This document shows positions 1-10,590 of a stretch of DNA of 64,000 bases, one piece after another. A program made the translations under genes and the position numbers. Below the pieces are notes generated by a model, which saw nothing but the letters and a program-made list of their open reading frames with translations, was not told where the DNA came from and made no database searches. Numbering within the stretch: position 1 is the stretch's first letter; each line of letters starts with the position of its first letter. Source of the stretch: an uncultured Lachnospiraceae bacterium (GTDB taxonomy: Bacteria > Bacillota > Clostridia > Lachnospirales > Lachnospiraceae); contig CAMVPR010000004.1 of NCBI GenBank assembly GCA_947169385.1, positions 1 through 64,000 on the forward strand, read 5' to 3'.

Positions 1-2875
1 TTCCAATAACTGCATAAGCATCGTAATCTGCTACCGCCTTAACTATAGGAGCAAGCGCCCTAATTGCTTCAACGTTGGTAGCAAGAACTTCATCTCTGTC
101 CTTCTGTCGCATCTCGTTGGTCACTCCTGCTAAATATGCGGCAAATGAAGCAGAGCCCCATGCAGATGGTGTAAGCGGAGTATCCATATTGCTTATGGTT
201 CCGATAATGTACTTGAGCATTGTCCTGTCATCAACATCAAATTTCTCAACATATTCCGCAGCAGCTTCAAATACCTTAAATGTATCTTCAAGATTAGGAT
301 CTCTATATGAAGTGAAGAAACTGTTCCCAAATCTGCCAAATGTACATCCACAGCCATAAGCTCCACCCTTAACTCTAACGTTCATCCAGAGATATTCATA
401 CGAGAATATAACCTTTAGCACGTTAAGCGCACCGGTGTACTTGTATCCCTTCTCAATAAAGTTACCGGCTGAGGCAACATACTGAACCTGAGAAGAAGTC
501 TTGAATCCCTCGTTGTCAGGAGTAAGAACCATAGAAGGAATATTCTCGCTTTCCATATCTTCGTATAAATCCTTAACAAGCAACTCAACAGGTGCCTTAA
601 GACGCTTTAATACGTCCTCCTCATCTCCTGCAGTAATACTTATAGTAAGATGATTCTTGGTAAATAAATATCTTCTGCAAGTATTAAGGTCTACCTTAAG
701 CTGCTCAATTCTCTCATCGAAATGCTCAGACAAATCAACAAGGTACTCGTAATAACCCATGTAATCGGTTAAGTCCTTAAACTTAGAACCCTCATCAAAT
801 CTAGAGCTTGCCCTATTAGCCATAGCCAAGTGACCCGTTGAAACGAGTTCCTGCTTAACTCCCAATCTCTGCTCATTAACAATCTGTCTGATTCTCTTGT
901 CATCTGTAAACTTACTTGTAAACAGAACCTCTCTGATAAGTTCAAAAGCCTTGTCAATCTGGTCATCCATAAACTTAACTCTTGCAGCAAAGTAAGCACC
1001 AAACTGACCCTTTAACTCAACATTCTTATATGTTGCACTTCCCATCGATACACCACCGGTGTAAAGATTGAACTCACTGTTAAGATCCTGATAAGTGTAA
1101 TGCTCTGTATCTACCTCTCTTAAAAGGCTGATAAACAGGCTTGATACAGGAATAAGATCAACCGGCAAAGACTTCATATCAAAGCAAATGCTGAGATAAG
1201 AGATTCCATTTGTAAATATCGGTTGATGACAAACCTTAACTCCACAAACCTCTTTCACAATATTAGAAAACGGTCTAATCTTTGGTTCCAAGTCAGAAAG
1301 TTTAAGAAGAGGTATCTTCTTTATGTCTTCTTCTGAGTCCTCTCTATCCTGGAATATCTTAAGATCTTCGGTCGCTTTAACCATTGCCTCTAATTCTTCA
1401 TTGGACATGGAAGCCTTAAGGTCAGCAAGTTTCTTGGCAACTCTCTCATCCTCAACTTTGGTAAGTCCCTTCTCAGGCTTCATAACAACCAAAGATGCGT
1501 GAGTATTATCTAATATATATTCTTGAATGATATCTTCGAAAAATGTTGTGTCAATCTTCTCTCTAAGCTCTTTAAAGACATCCTCAAGCTCCATATGATC
1601 AAATACTGCTTCATCATCATATAACCAGCTTCCAAACATCTTAAGACCATACATAAGTCCCTTTGGATATTGACCAAAGTTAGCCTCTCTATACTGGAAT
1701 TCAAACAGGTTGATTGAAGCCTTGATTGCCTTCTTATCAAGTCCTGACTCGACAAGATTATTAAGCGTATCTCTTATCACCTTAACAAAGTCTTCACTCT
1801 TAGCAGCATCCGTATTAGAAGCAATAATAGAGAAGAAAGGCTGCGCTATATCTCCCTCATACTGAGAGTATATATCCTGACCAATCCCTGCTTCTAACAA
1901 AGCTTCACGAAGTGGTGCTCCCGGCTGAGTGATCAATATATAATCAAGTACTGTCATTGCAAGTCCCAGTTTCACATCAGTACTTGAACCGATTGAAACA
2001 TTGTAACTTAAGTATGACTTGTCCTTATCGTCCTCTTCAGATGCAATAGCGTAAGTCTTCTCTGACCTTACCATCTCGTCAAATGCAATCTGGTAACCAA
2101 TCTTAGAATCCACCTCGAGATAATCGTATTTAGAGAGGTACTCCTCATCTATAAACTTAAGTTTCTCCTCTACGTCCATATCTCCGTAAAGATAAATATA
2201 AGAGTTAGATGGATGATAATAAGTCTTATGAAACTCAATAAACTCCTCGTATGTGAGATCAGGAATGTATTTAGGATCTCCGCCCGATTCAAAAGAATAA
2301 GTGGTGTCAGGATAAAGAGTAGACATATTAAACCTGTCAAGAACCGACTCAGGACTTGAATAAACACCCTTCATCTCGTTATATACAACACCGTTATAGA
2401 TAATATCTGAATCGGTGGAATCAAGCTCGTAGTGCCATCCTTCCTGTCTCATAATCTCAGGATATTTGTAAATGTTTGGGTGAAATACCGCATCAAGATA
2501 CACATCCATAAGATTCTGAAAATCCTGATTGTTACAGCTTGCAACAGGATATACAGTCTTGTCAGGATATGTCATTGCGTTAAGAAATGTGTTAAGTGAG
2601 CCCTTAGCAAGCTCTACAAATGGATCCTTGATAGGAAACTTATCAGAACCACAAAGTACGCTGTGCTCCATAATATGAGGAACTCCGGTATTGTTGTAGA
2701 CAGGGGTTCTGAATCCAATCGTAAACACCTTATTGTCGTCGTCATTTGAAATAACTGCTACTCTAGCCTTGGTCTTGGTATGCAAAAAAACGTAACCGAC
2801 ACCGTTGACATTAGGTAAATCTTCAATAGCTTTAAGTGTATATGCTCCATATTCCTGTCCTATGTTATCGTACAT
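1..2875 (-). CDS. M16C (presequence-protease-like) zinc metallopeptidase, 3' end outside window
   Basis: Translating the minus strand from the ATG at 2875 gives one open frame of 958 codons running off the window; the track missed it because no stop is inside. AGGAGG sits six bases before the ATG. Residues 67-71 read HIMEH, the inverted zinc motif HxxEH of M16 peptidases, and VVYNEMKG downstream supplies the usual third Glu ligand. Size and order fit the PreP/Cym1 (M16C) family of about 970 residues, so only a short C-terminus is missing (last residues seen AYAVIG). Known members degrade unstructured peptides inside a closed two-half chamber. No signal peptide is visible, so a cytoplasmic location is inferred. 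It lies downstream of guaB but behind that gene's terminator, so it may have its own promoter. Family sure; substrate unknown. Confidence 0.93.
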   Translation of the reverse strand, partial: MYDNIGQEYGAYTLKAIEDLPNVNGVGYVFLHTKTKARVAVISNDDDNKVFTIGFRTPVYNNTGVPHIMEHSVLCGSDKFPIKDPFVELAKGSLNTFLNAMTYPDKTVYPVASCNNQDFQNLMDVYLDAVFHPNIYKYPEIMRQEGWHYELDSTDSDIIYNGVVYNEMKGVYSSPESVLDRFNMSTLYPDTTYSFESGGDPKYIPDLTYEEFIEFHKTYYHPSNSYIYLYGDMDVEEKLKFIDEEYLSKYDYLEVDSKIGYQIAFDEMVRSEKTYAIASEEDDKDKSYLSYNVSIGSSTDVKLGLAMTVLDYILITQPGAPLREALLEAGIGQDIYSQYEGDIAQPFFSIIASNTDAAKSEDFVKVIRDTLNNLVESGLDKKAIKASINLFEFQYREANFGQYPKGLMYGLKMFGSWLYDDEAVFDHMELEDVFKELREKIDTTFFEDIIQEYILDNTHASLVVMKPEKGLTKVEDERVAKKLADLKASMSNEELEAMVKATEDLKIFQDREDSEEDIKKIPLLKLSDLEPKIRPFSNIVKEVCGVKVCHQPIFTNGISYLSICFDMKSLPVDLIPVSSLFISLLREVDTEHYTYQDLNSEFNLYTGGVSMGSATYKNVELKGQFGAYFAARVKFMDDQIDKAFELIREVLFTSKFTDDKRIRQIVNEQRLGVKQELVSTGHLAMANRASSRFDEGSKFKDLTDYMGYYEYLVDLSEHFDERIEQLKVDLNTCRRYLFTKNHLTISITAGDEEDVLKRLKAPVELLVKDLYEDMESENIPSMVLTPDNEGFKTSSQVQYVASAGNFIEKGYKYTGALNVLKVIFSYEYLWMNVRVKGGAYGCGCTFGRFGNSFFTSYRDPNLEDTFKVFEAAAEYVEKFDVDDRTMLKYIIGTISNMDTPLTPSAWGSASFAAYLAGVTNEMRQKDRDEVLATNVEAIRALAPIVKAVADYDAYAVIG

Positions 2876-2892
2876 ATCTAACCTCCTATTTA

Positions 2893-2937
2893 AAACGCAA
2901 TAAACGTCAAGCTATCACAATAGCAATAGCCTGACGC
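2893..2937 (-). terminator. Intrinsic terminator after guaB
   Basis: An 11-bp stem (2905-2915 with 2926-2936, one mismatch) is followed on the minus strand by TTTATTGCGTTTT. It lies 20 bases past the guaB stop. Confidence 0.7.
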
Positions 2938-2958
2938 TGGTGTTACTTAAATCTTATA

Positions 2959-4428
<1,470 letters not shown>

Positions 4429-4464
4429 TTATAATTCATTAACAATTAGATATAATGTATGATG

Positions 4465-4493
4465 ATAACAAATGTTACAGAAAAAATCAACAA
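4465..4493 (-). promoter_or_regulatory. guaB promoter
   Basis: Minus strand TTGTTG (4488-4493), a 17-bp spacer, then TGTTAT (4465-4470), about 55 bases before the guaB start. No purine riboswitch or guanine-aptamer-like fold was recognised in the short leader. Confidence 0.55.
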
Positions 4494-4557
4494 GCATTAT
4501 TACTATATTATAATATTTTTTTGTTATATTTTTATACACCGCGAAAATACTGATAAA

Positions 4558-4980
4558 TTAGCGGTATCTGTTATCTGTAACAGTAAAAGTATATGTGTCG
4601 CTGCCTATAACGAAATTACTCTCAACCCCCAGCTTAAATACACCCTTCTTAACCTGTTTGCCTGATTCGTCTTTAAACTGTCCGTCTTCTACAGTAAATT
4701 CTATCGTACCATCATGAGATATCTTGTCGATATATAGACTTGTATCACATATCTTAATTGTCTCATGAGATAAATACTCCTGCTCAAGCACAACAATCCC
4801 GGATGAAGGATTGACATAATCTTCATCCGTTGATGTCTCAATATAGTCTTCACCGGTAACCTTAAGTGTAGCCCATGTATTCTTAAGCATATAATCGTGA
4901 ATCCCATATGTCACCACACCGGTAAATATAACACCTAGAATCAATACAATTGATACAATCTTAAGTACAGTCTGTCTCAT
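4558..4980 (-). CDS. Small membrane-anchored protein of unknown function
   Basis: A 140-aa protein I do not recognise. Residues 5-27 (VLKIVSIVLILGVIFTGVV) form one hydrophobic segment right at the N-terminus, either a signal anchor or an uncleaved signal peptide. The remaining ~110 residues are polar, acidic and rich in Thr, Val and Tyr with a beta-strand-like pattern, so an extracytoplasmic beta domain is inferred. No lipobox cysteine is present. It begins 20 bases after the HAD phosphatase gene (stop at 5001) and GAGAGGG precedes its ATG, so it is probably the last gene of the M14-metA-HAD-orf unit. Its stop is followed by AT-rich DNA with no clear terminator. Confidence 0.75.
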   Translation of the reverse strand: MRQTVLKIVSIVLILGVIFTGVVTYGIHDYMLKNTWATLKVTGEDYIETSTDEDYVNPSSGIVVLEQEYLSHETIKICDTSLYIDKISHDGTIEFTVEDGQFKDESGKQVKKGVFKLGVESNFVIGSDTYTFTVTDNRYR

Positions 4981-5000
4981 ACCCTCTCACCTAATCCCTC

Positions 5001-5645
5001 TTAAACAACAAATGATAATATATCTTGAGGACTGTCTGCTATATAGGTAGCACCTGCGTTATTCAGTTCTTCATAAGAACCGTAACCATACGTCACACCT
5101 ACAGACTTAACACCTACGTCATTGGCAGCTTCGATGTCATAGCGTCTGTCGCCCACCATAACTACATTTGCCAAATCTGTTATCCCCTCTTCCTCGAGTG
5201 CTCTCTTTATAAGAAATGACTTGTTAGATACCCTGGACTCTTCGAAAGGTCCCACAACTCTGTCGAAATACTCACTTAGACCAACGTGTTTAACGACATC
5301 TACTGCGTAAATCTGTGGCTTAGAAGTTACAACAATGAGCTTAACTCCCGAATCCTTAATCTTTCCAAGGACATCCTTAATGCCCTCGTAAGGTGGTGCA
5401 TCAAACATTCCACCTGCTGTATAATACTCTCTATAGTACTTAATCGCCTCGGTCGCCTTCTCTTCATCAAATCCAAAGAAGTCTGTAAATGAATTGTAAA
5501 GTGGCGGTCCTATAAGCCTTAGCTCCTCTTCCCTTGAATTAAGCTTAATTCCGTACTTATCGAGAGCATATCTATATGATGCTAGTATCCCGAACTCAGA
5601 CTGCGTAAGCGTCCCGTCAAGATCAAAAAATGCGTATTTAAACAT
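5001..5645 (-). CDS. HAD-superfamily phosphatase, phosphoglycolate-phosphatase-like
   Basis: The track's first 16 codons lie inside an intergenic palindromic repeat. I place the start at the internal ATG (5645) giving MFKYAFFDLDGTL and 214 aa. HAD motif I is DLDGTL (nucleophile and acid Asp), motif II is the Thr/Ser of VVTSKP, and motif IV is GDRRYDIEAA. An alpha-helical C1 cap lies between motifs I and II, as in Gph/PgmB-type enzymes acting on small phosphorylated metabolites. Substrate cannot be read from the sequence; phosphoglycolate, pyrophosphate or a sugar phosphate are all possible. It lies 54 bases after metA with the repeat between, probably co-transcribed. Confidence 0.9.
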   Translation of the reverse strand: MFKYAFFDLDGTLTQSEFGILASYRYALDKYGIKLNSREEELRLIGPPLYNSFTDFFGFDEEKATEAIKYYREYYTAGGMFDAPPYEGIKDVLGKIKDSGVKLIVVTSKPQIYAVDVVKHVGLSEYFDRVVGPFEESRVSNKSFLIKRALEEEGITDLANVVMVGDRRYDIEAANDVGVKSVGVTYGYGSYEELNNAGATYIADSPQDILSFVV

Positions 5646-5667
5646 ATGATTAACTCTTTCTATATTC

Positions 5668-5690
5668 GTAGCGGAGCACAGTGTGCTCCA
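5668..5690 (-). repeat. Palindromic intergenic element, GGAGCAC family (half element)
   Basis: Plus-strand GTAGCGGAGCACAGTGTGCTCC contains the palindrome GGAGCACAGTGTGCTCC with a GTAGC flank. The same unit occurs at 14511-14560 and twice at 26655-26740. It sits between metA and the HAD gene and creates a spurious N-terminal extension in the ORF call. Confidence 0.8.
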
Positions 5691-5699
5691 CAAATAAAT

Positions 5700-6608
5700 T
5701 CACCCTAAATCGTAAGGTGTCACCTGGTATACATAATAATTGAGCCAATTGTAATAAAGTGTATTGGCATGGCATCTCCAGGTCTTGCTAGGATGATTAT
5801 CCGGATCATCATCAGGATAATAATTCTCAGGTATATCAGGATCAAGTCCTCTGGCAATATCCCTTCTATACTCGCTGTCAAGCGTCATAACATCATACTC
5901 CGGATGCCCGGTCACAAATATATTCTTACCCTCATCTCCGATGATAAGATAAGCGCCGTGATTCTTAGAATCTGCAACTATCTCAAGACGGTCATTGGCC
6001 TTGATTGCAGCCCTCGAAGCCTCAGTATATCTTGACTGTGGTGCCATAAAAGTATCATCAAATCCTCTTACAAGAGGAGTCTTCCTGTGATATGTCTTAT
6101 ATCTGTAAACTCCTGAAAGCTTCTTAGGGAGGTTAAGCTTAGGTATGCCATAACGATAGTAAAGTCCCGCCTGAGCTCCCCAGCATATATGAATCGTAGA
6201 AGTAACATTTGTCTCCGACCAATCCATAATCTCCTTCAACTCATCCCAGTACTCAACATCCTCGAAATCCATCTTCTCAACAGGAGCACCGGTAATCATC
6301 AAACCGTCAAATTTTCTTGATTTAATCTCGTCAAATGTAGAATAAAACCTCTCAAGATGTTCTTTATCAGTGTGCTTACTCTCATAAGACCTGGTCCTTA
6401 TAAGAGTAATATTAAGCTGCAAAGGAGTGTTAGAAAGGCTTCTAAAAAGATCAAGCTCCGTACTCTCCTTAAGCGGCATAAGATTAAGAATAAGAATCTC
6501 AAGCGGACGAATATCCTGACTCATCGCACGATTCTCATCCATAACAAATATATTCTCATCCTCTAATATCTTCTTAACCGGTATATCATTGTCTATTCTT
6601 ATAGGCAT
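5700..6608 (-). CDS. metA: Homoserine O-acetyltransferase (MetA family)
   Basis: Activates L-homoserine with an acyl-CoA as the entry to methionine synthesis; cytoplasmic. At 302 aa it is full length. The glutamine-amidotransferase-like fold carries the catalytic Cys in HICWGAQAGLYYRYG and the His/Glu pair in TGHPEYD. In this family the residue after GAP-hydrophobic separates acetyl- from succinyl-CoA users: E. coli has GAPLG, the characterised Bacillus acetyltransferase GAPIE. This protein has GAPVE, so acetyl-CoA use is inferred and the MetA succinyltransferase name could mislead. GAGGTGATGAT precedes the ATG. It begins 14 bases after the M14 carboxypeptidase stop, so the two are likely one operon. 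No SAM riboswitch or T-box was seen upstream. Confidence 0.95.
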   Translation of the reverse strand: MPIRIDNDIPVKKILEDENIFVMDENRAMSQDIRPLEILILNLMPLKESTELDLFRSLSNTPLQLNITLIRTRSYESKHTDKEHLERFYSTFDEIKSRKFDGLMITGAPVEKMDFEDVEYWDELKEIMDWSETNVTSTIHICWGAQAGLYYRYGIPKLNLPKKLSGVYRYKTYHRKTPLVRGFDDTFMAPQSRYTEASRAAIKANDRLEIVADSKNHGAYLIIGDEGKNIFVTGHPEYDVMTLDSEYRRDIARGLDPDIPENYYPDDDPDNHPSKTWRCHANTLYYNWLNYYVYQVTPYDLG

Positions 6609-6622
6609 ATCATCACCTCATT

Positions 6623-8155
6623 TTAGTCAAATAATCTCGCTTCCCTTAAAACAAGCTTCTTATTCTTACTCCAGATTCCTTTGAACTGACTCTGTGGAAC
6701 CGGATTGCAGTACCTTCCAACCTCAATGGTAATGCTAGGCACCTTCTTGGTATACATAAAATACTCTCTTAAATTGCCGTATCCACTTGAACCATAACCA
6801 ACAGCCTCGCTCGCTAAATACTTGGTCGTATTCTTGGCAACTTTATACATCCTCTTGGTATTCTTATAAGCTGCAGCACTGGACCTTATACCACCAAATA
6901 TAATGCTTCCCATGGTATGATAGTTAACAGCGCCCTTAAGCCCCTTAGACTTAAGACTGGTGATAAGTTTAGAGATAGCTCTCGTCTCCTTCTCACTTGA
7001 AGCCTTGGCACCGGAATAGCCTTCCTGTCCCCTTATTCCACGCCTTCTAAACTTATATGCGTAGTTGCGATTAAGATCAACACCTCTGGCATTGGACTTC
7101 CACTGCCTTGAATATCCCGGCATCTTCTTAAGCTTGGCTCTTAACGTCTTGTTCCTGATAGAATTAAACCCGCTCTGGGATATAGTGACACCGTCAGGAT
7201 TGGCCATAGGTACAAAATGAATACATATATTATCTAGAGTTGCTGAAACACTCTTGCCGTCAATCTTACTGTAATAATTCTGCAAGTAATACTCAATCTG
7301 CGACATAGTAACAACCGTAGTCATATACTCTCTCGCGTGAATTGAAGCCACGACCATAAGAGACTTCTTGGCGTTAGGATTACCGACTGTAACATCGTAA
7401 AGATTGCGGTTATCCTCACTCTTACCAAAGACATGAGACTTAACAATACCATGATAATTCTTACAAAGGAGTGCAATATCTCCCTTCATCTCAGTATATG
7501 TATACTTCTGATGTCCGGTCGCAACAATCTTAGCGTTCTTAAATGTGATTGAATTCTCTAATCCTTTAATAATGCCATCGCCACTTACATAATAACTTGC
7601 GTCCCTTGATGCATCTGACGAAGCCTCCATAGAAGCGTTGGTATCCATAACAGGAACAATCTTATACTCGTAGGTCTTGCCGTACTTAACAGAAGAATCA
7701 GTATACTTACATTCATATACAAATGAAACCAGCTTATAAGAGGCGCTCGGAGCCTTCTTATATACCAGATATCCTGTAGCTTGATATACGCCCGTCCAAC
7801 TGACAACAACCTTACTCTTACCATGTGCTGTAAGATAGATGCTGTCAACCTTACTAGCCTCACTAAAAGGAGCATCTGACGAAGCCTCCGATGACGCTTC
7901 TGCACTTGATATATCTACGCTTACAGCTTCAGTTGTTGAAACCTCGGTAGTCATAACCTCCGTTGTAACTTCTGTCTTGACCTCACTCGTGGCTTTATAA
8001 GCATCAGAAGACACAGCATCATCAGATGCATCAGCACTTACCGTAGCAGCGCTCGAATCTCCCGAAGCCTCCTCGGCATAAACCATATTAAAAGAAGTTG
8101 CAATTATTGCAAATGCAATAACAAGTGCCACTATCCTTTTAAACCTCTTCATCAT
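6623..8155 (-). CDS. Secreted M14 zinc carboxypeptidase with low-complexity N-terminal linker
   Basis: A 510-aa exported peptidase. A signal peptide (about residues 1-27, ending near VYAEEASG) is followed by ~80 residues of Ser/Ala/Asp/Thr-rich linker. An FN3-like strand region (about 105-175) and a second DASSDAS linker come next. The M14 domain begins near 215: zinc ligands HAREY (HxxE) and the later His in VNYHTMGS, substrate-binding DLNRNYAYKF, and the general-base Glu in SITIEVGRYCNP. All catalytic residues are visible, so it should be active on peptides or peptidoglycan stem peptides outside the cell; specificity is not readable. No LPxTG or repeats for wall attachment are seen. It heads a likely operon with metA. 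ATGATG gives two possible starts one codon apart. Confidence 0.93.
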   Translation of the reverse strand: MMKRFKRIVALVIAFAIIATSFNMVYAEEASGDSSAATVSADASDDAVSSDAYKATSEVKTEVTTEVMTTEVSTTEAVSVDISSAEASSEASSDAPFSEASKVDSIYLTAHGKSKVVVSWTGVYQATGYLVYKKAPSASYKLVSFVYECKYTDSSVKYGKTYEYKIVPVMDTNASMEASSDASRDASYYVSGDGIIKGLENSITFKNAKIVATGHQKYTYTEMKGDIALLCKNYHGIVKSHVFGKSEDNRNLYDVTVGNPNAKKSLMVVASIHAREYMTTVVTMSQIEYYLQNYYSKIDGKSVSATLDNICIHFVPMANPDGVTISQSGFNSIRNKTLRAKLKKMPGYSRQWKSNARGVDLNRNYAYKFRRRGIRGQEGYSGAKASSEKETRAISKLITSLKSKGLKGAVNYHTMGSIIFGGIRSSAAAYKNTKRMYKVAKNTTKYLASEAVGYGSSGYGNLREYFMYTKKVPSITIEVGRYCNPVPQSQFKGIWSKNKKLVLREARLFD

Positions 8156-8183
8156 CTTCTCTCTTATCCTTCTAAATTAATTA

Positions 8184-8204
8184 GGGGCCGATAAAATCGA
8201 CCCC
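8184..8204 (-). terminator. Hairpin after pnp, weak terminator
   Basis: A 9-bp stem GGGGTCGAT/ATCGGCCCC (one G-U pair) with a TTTT loop lies just past the pnp stop. The following minus-strand tail TAATTAATTTAG has few consecutive U, so termination may be partial and pnp may read into the M14 gene. Confidence 0.45.
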
Positions 8205-8222
8205 CGATAAAGTGTCTATAAA

Positions 8223-10310
8223 TTACATCTTCTCAGAAAGCTGAAGATTAATTCTTCCCATTCTGTCAACCTCTAAGACTTTAACCTTAACCTTGTCTCC
8301 GATGTTAACAACATCCTCAACCTTCTCAACTCTATCTTTAGAGAGCTTAGAAATATGAATCAATCCATCCTTGTTAGGAGCTAACTGCACGAAAGCACCG
8401 AAGTTCATAATTCTTACAACTTCACCTTCATAAACTGCGCCAACTTCGATAGGATCAACTATAGAACGAATAATCTTATATGCCTTATCCATGCCTTCCT
8501 GCTCTACGCCACAGATAAATACAACACCCTCTTCGCTGATGTCAATCTTAACTCCGGTCTCCTCGATAATCTTGTTGATTGTCTTACCGCGCTGACCGAT
8601 AACCTCGCTAATCTTCTCAACATCAACCTTAGTCTGAATAATCTTAGGTGCGTACTCTCCAACGTGATCTCTAGGCTCAGCAATTGCATTGCTCATACAC
8701 TCATCCATGATGAAGTTACGAGCCTCATGAGCACGACGGATAGCCTCCTCAACGATAGGACGGGTAAGTCCGTGAATCTTGATATCCATCTGGATAGCAC
8801 TGATACCATCATGAGTACCGGTTACCTTAAAGTCCATATCTCCGAAGAAATCCTCTAAGCCCTGAATATCTGTAAGCACAAGATAATCATCATCAGTATC
8901 TCCGGTAACCAGACCACAAGAAATACCTGCAACCATATCCTTAAGAGGAACACCGGCTGCCATCAATGCCATACATGAAGAACATGTAGAAGCCATAGAT
9001 GTTGAACCGTTAGACTCAAATGTCTCTGATACTGAACGAATAGCGTATGGGAACTCTTCCTCTGAAGGAAGTACAGGAATCAATGCTCTCTCTGCTAACG
9101 CACCATGTCCAATCTCACGACGTCCAGGTCCTCTTGAAGGCTTGGTCTCACCAACTGAGTATGAAGGGAAATTGTAATGATGGATGTAACGTTTCTTGGT
9201 TACATTATCATCAAGACCGTCTACCTTCTGTGCCTCTGAAAGAGGTGCCAATGTAACTACGTTACAGATCTGTGTCTGTCCACGAGTGAACATTGCTGAA
9301 CCGTGTACTCTAGGAATAAGGTCGATCTCAGCAGACAAAGGTCTGATCTGATCGATTGCTCTTCCGTCAGGACGCTTGTGATCCTTCAAAATCATCTTAC
9401 GAACTGTCTTCTTCTGATACTGATAAACAGCATCTCCTAAGAGTGCAAGATACTCTTCATTATCTGCAAATGCTTCCTCTAACTTAGCGGTTACATTTCT
9501 GATGTTCTCTTCTCTAACCTGCTTCTCGTCTGTAAATACAGCCTTCTCCATCTCCTCAGGAGGAACGATCTCTTTAATCTTGTTGAACATCTCCTCAGGA
9601 ATTACATAGTGCTCATACTCGTGCTTGGTCTTACCACATGTAGCAACAATGTTCTCAATAAACTCAATAATTGTCTGGTTAACATCATGACACTTGTAGA
9701 TAGCCTCGATCATCTTGTCGTCAGGAATTAAGTTAGCACCTGCCTCAATCATGATAACCTTCTCTTTGGTAGAAGCAACTGTGAGCTTTAAGTCTCCTGA
9801 TGCCCACTGCTCCTGAGTAGGGTTAACGATGAACTCTCCATCGATCATACCCATCTGTGTCATTGCACAAGGTCCGTCAAAAGGAATATCTGAAATACAT
9901 GTAGCAATTGATGAACCGAGCATAGCAACAAGCTCAGGTCTGCAATCAGGATCAACACTCATAACAAGGTTGTTAAGAGTTACATCATTACGATAATCCT
10001 TAGGGAACAAAGGACGCATAGGTCTATCGATAACGCGGGCTGTAAGAACTGAGTTCTCAGAAGCCTTACCCTCACGCTTATTGAATCCTCCAGGAATCTT
10101 ACCTACTGCGTACATCTTCTCCTCGAACTCAACTGAAAGAGGGAAGAAATCAATACCATCTCTAGGCTTCTCAGATGCTGTTGCAGTTGAAAGAACTGTG
10201 GTATCACCATAGTGCATAAATGCGCATCCGTTAGCCTGCTTGCCTACTCTGTCTACATCGACGGTCAACGTTCTGCCGGCAAGCTCCATACTAAAACTCT
10301 TATAAGCCAT
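8223..10310 (-). CDS. pnp: Polynucleotide phosphorylase
   Basis: Phosphorolytic 3'-5' exoribonuclease of RNA decay, cytoplasmic trimer. Length 695 aa is typical. Two RNase PH cores are seen, the first with RVIDRPMRPLFP and the second with FTRGQTQ and the GSTSMAS/VTGDTDDDY region. A KH domain (about residues 555-615, IGQRGKTINKIIEETG) and a C-terminal S1 domain (about 620-690, VYEGEVVRIMNFGAFV) follow. The ATG has AAAGGAGAG upstream. It lies last in the rimP-to-pnp synteny block but is separated from aroD by ~280 bases with its own promoter and a leader able to fold next to the ribosome binding site. Confidence 0.98.
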   Translation of the reverse strand: MAYKSFSMELAGRTLTVDVDRVGKQANGCAFMHYGDTTVLSTATASEKPRDGIDFFPLSVEFEEKMYAVGKIPGGFNKREGKASENSVLTARVIDRPMRPLFPKDYRNDVTLNNLVMSVDPDCRPELVAMLGSSIATCISDIPFDGPCAMTQMGMIDGEFIVNPTQEQWASGDLKLTVASTKEKVIMIEAGANLIPDDKMIEAIYKCHDVNQTIIEFIENIVATCGKTKHEYEHYVIPEEMFNKIKEIVPPEEMEKAVFTDEKQVREENIRNVTAKLEEAFADNEEYLALLGDAVYQYQKKTVRKMILKDHKRPDGRAIDQIRPLSAEIDLIPRVHGSAMFTRGQTQICNVVTLAPLSEAQKVDGLDDNVTKKRYIHHYNFPSYSVGETKPSRGPGRREIGHGALAERALIPVLPSEEEFPYAIRSVSETFESNGSTSMASTCSSCMALMAAGVPLKDMVAGISCGLVTGDTDDDYLVLTDIQGLEDFFGDMDFKVTGTHDGISAIQMDIKIHGLTRPIVEEAIRRAHEARNFIMDECMSNAIAEPRDHVGEYAPKIIQTKVDVEKISEVIGQRGKTINKIIEETGVKIDISEEGVVFICGVEQEGMDKAYKIIRSIVDPIEVGAVYEGEVVRIMNFGAFVQLAPNKDGLIHISKLSKDRVEKVEDVVNIGDKVKVKVLEVDRMGRINLQLSEKM

Positions 10311-10322
10311 AATGACTCTCCT

Positions 10323-10367
10323 TTCGGGATATACCCTATAATTTATTCTTAACAGGCTATTCCCGAA
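10323..10367 (-). promoter_or_regulatory. Leader stem directly before the pnp ribosome binding site
   Basis: In the minus-strand transcript TTCGGGA (10361-10367) can pair with TCCCGAA (10323-10329), whose 3' end abuts the AAAGGAG site of pnp. E. coli pnp is autoregulated through a leader hairpin; a similar role here is inference only. Confidence 0.4.
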
Positions 10368-10456
10368 ACCACTTAGCAGCTCTATGATACATAAAACTCC
10401 TAAGAAGTCTCGGATTCATCTATACGAATGTATAAATATAAAGCCCGTATTAAGAC

Positions 10457-10485
10457 ATTATAACACTATTAAAAACATTTTTCTA
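10457..10485 (-). promoter_or_regulatory. Probable pnp promoter
   Basis: TATAAT (10457-10462) with a weak TAGAAA box 17 bp upstream predicts a leader of about 140 bases before pnp. Confidence 0.45.
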
Positions 10486-10517
10486 CTAAAATCTTAAGCG
10501 TAACAAAATATCTTTTT

Positions 10518-10590
10518 AAGATCCTTCGGAACGATGTTCCTCAGGATGACATGGGTAGTTTTGTCATTCTTAAGCGAGGCGAAGAATCTT
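10518..10590. repeat. Inverted pair of GATTCTTCGC-family repeats next to aroD stop
   Basis: AAGATCCTTCGG...CAGGATGACA is followed by the reverse-oriented TGTCATTC...GCGAAGAATCTT, forming a ~73-bp imperfect inverted repeat that ends on the aroD stop codon. Single copies of the same family are at 26612-26640 and 31599-31625. It may serve as the aroD transcript end. Confidence 0.7.
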
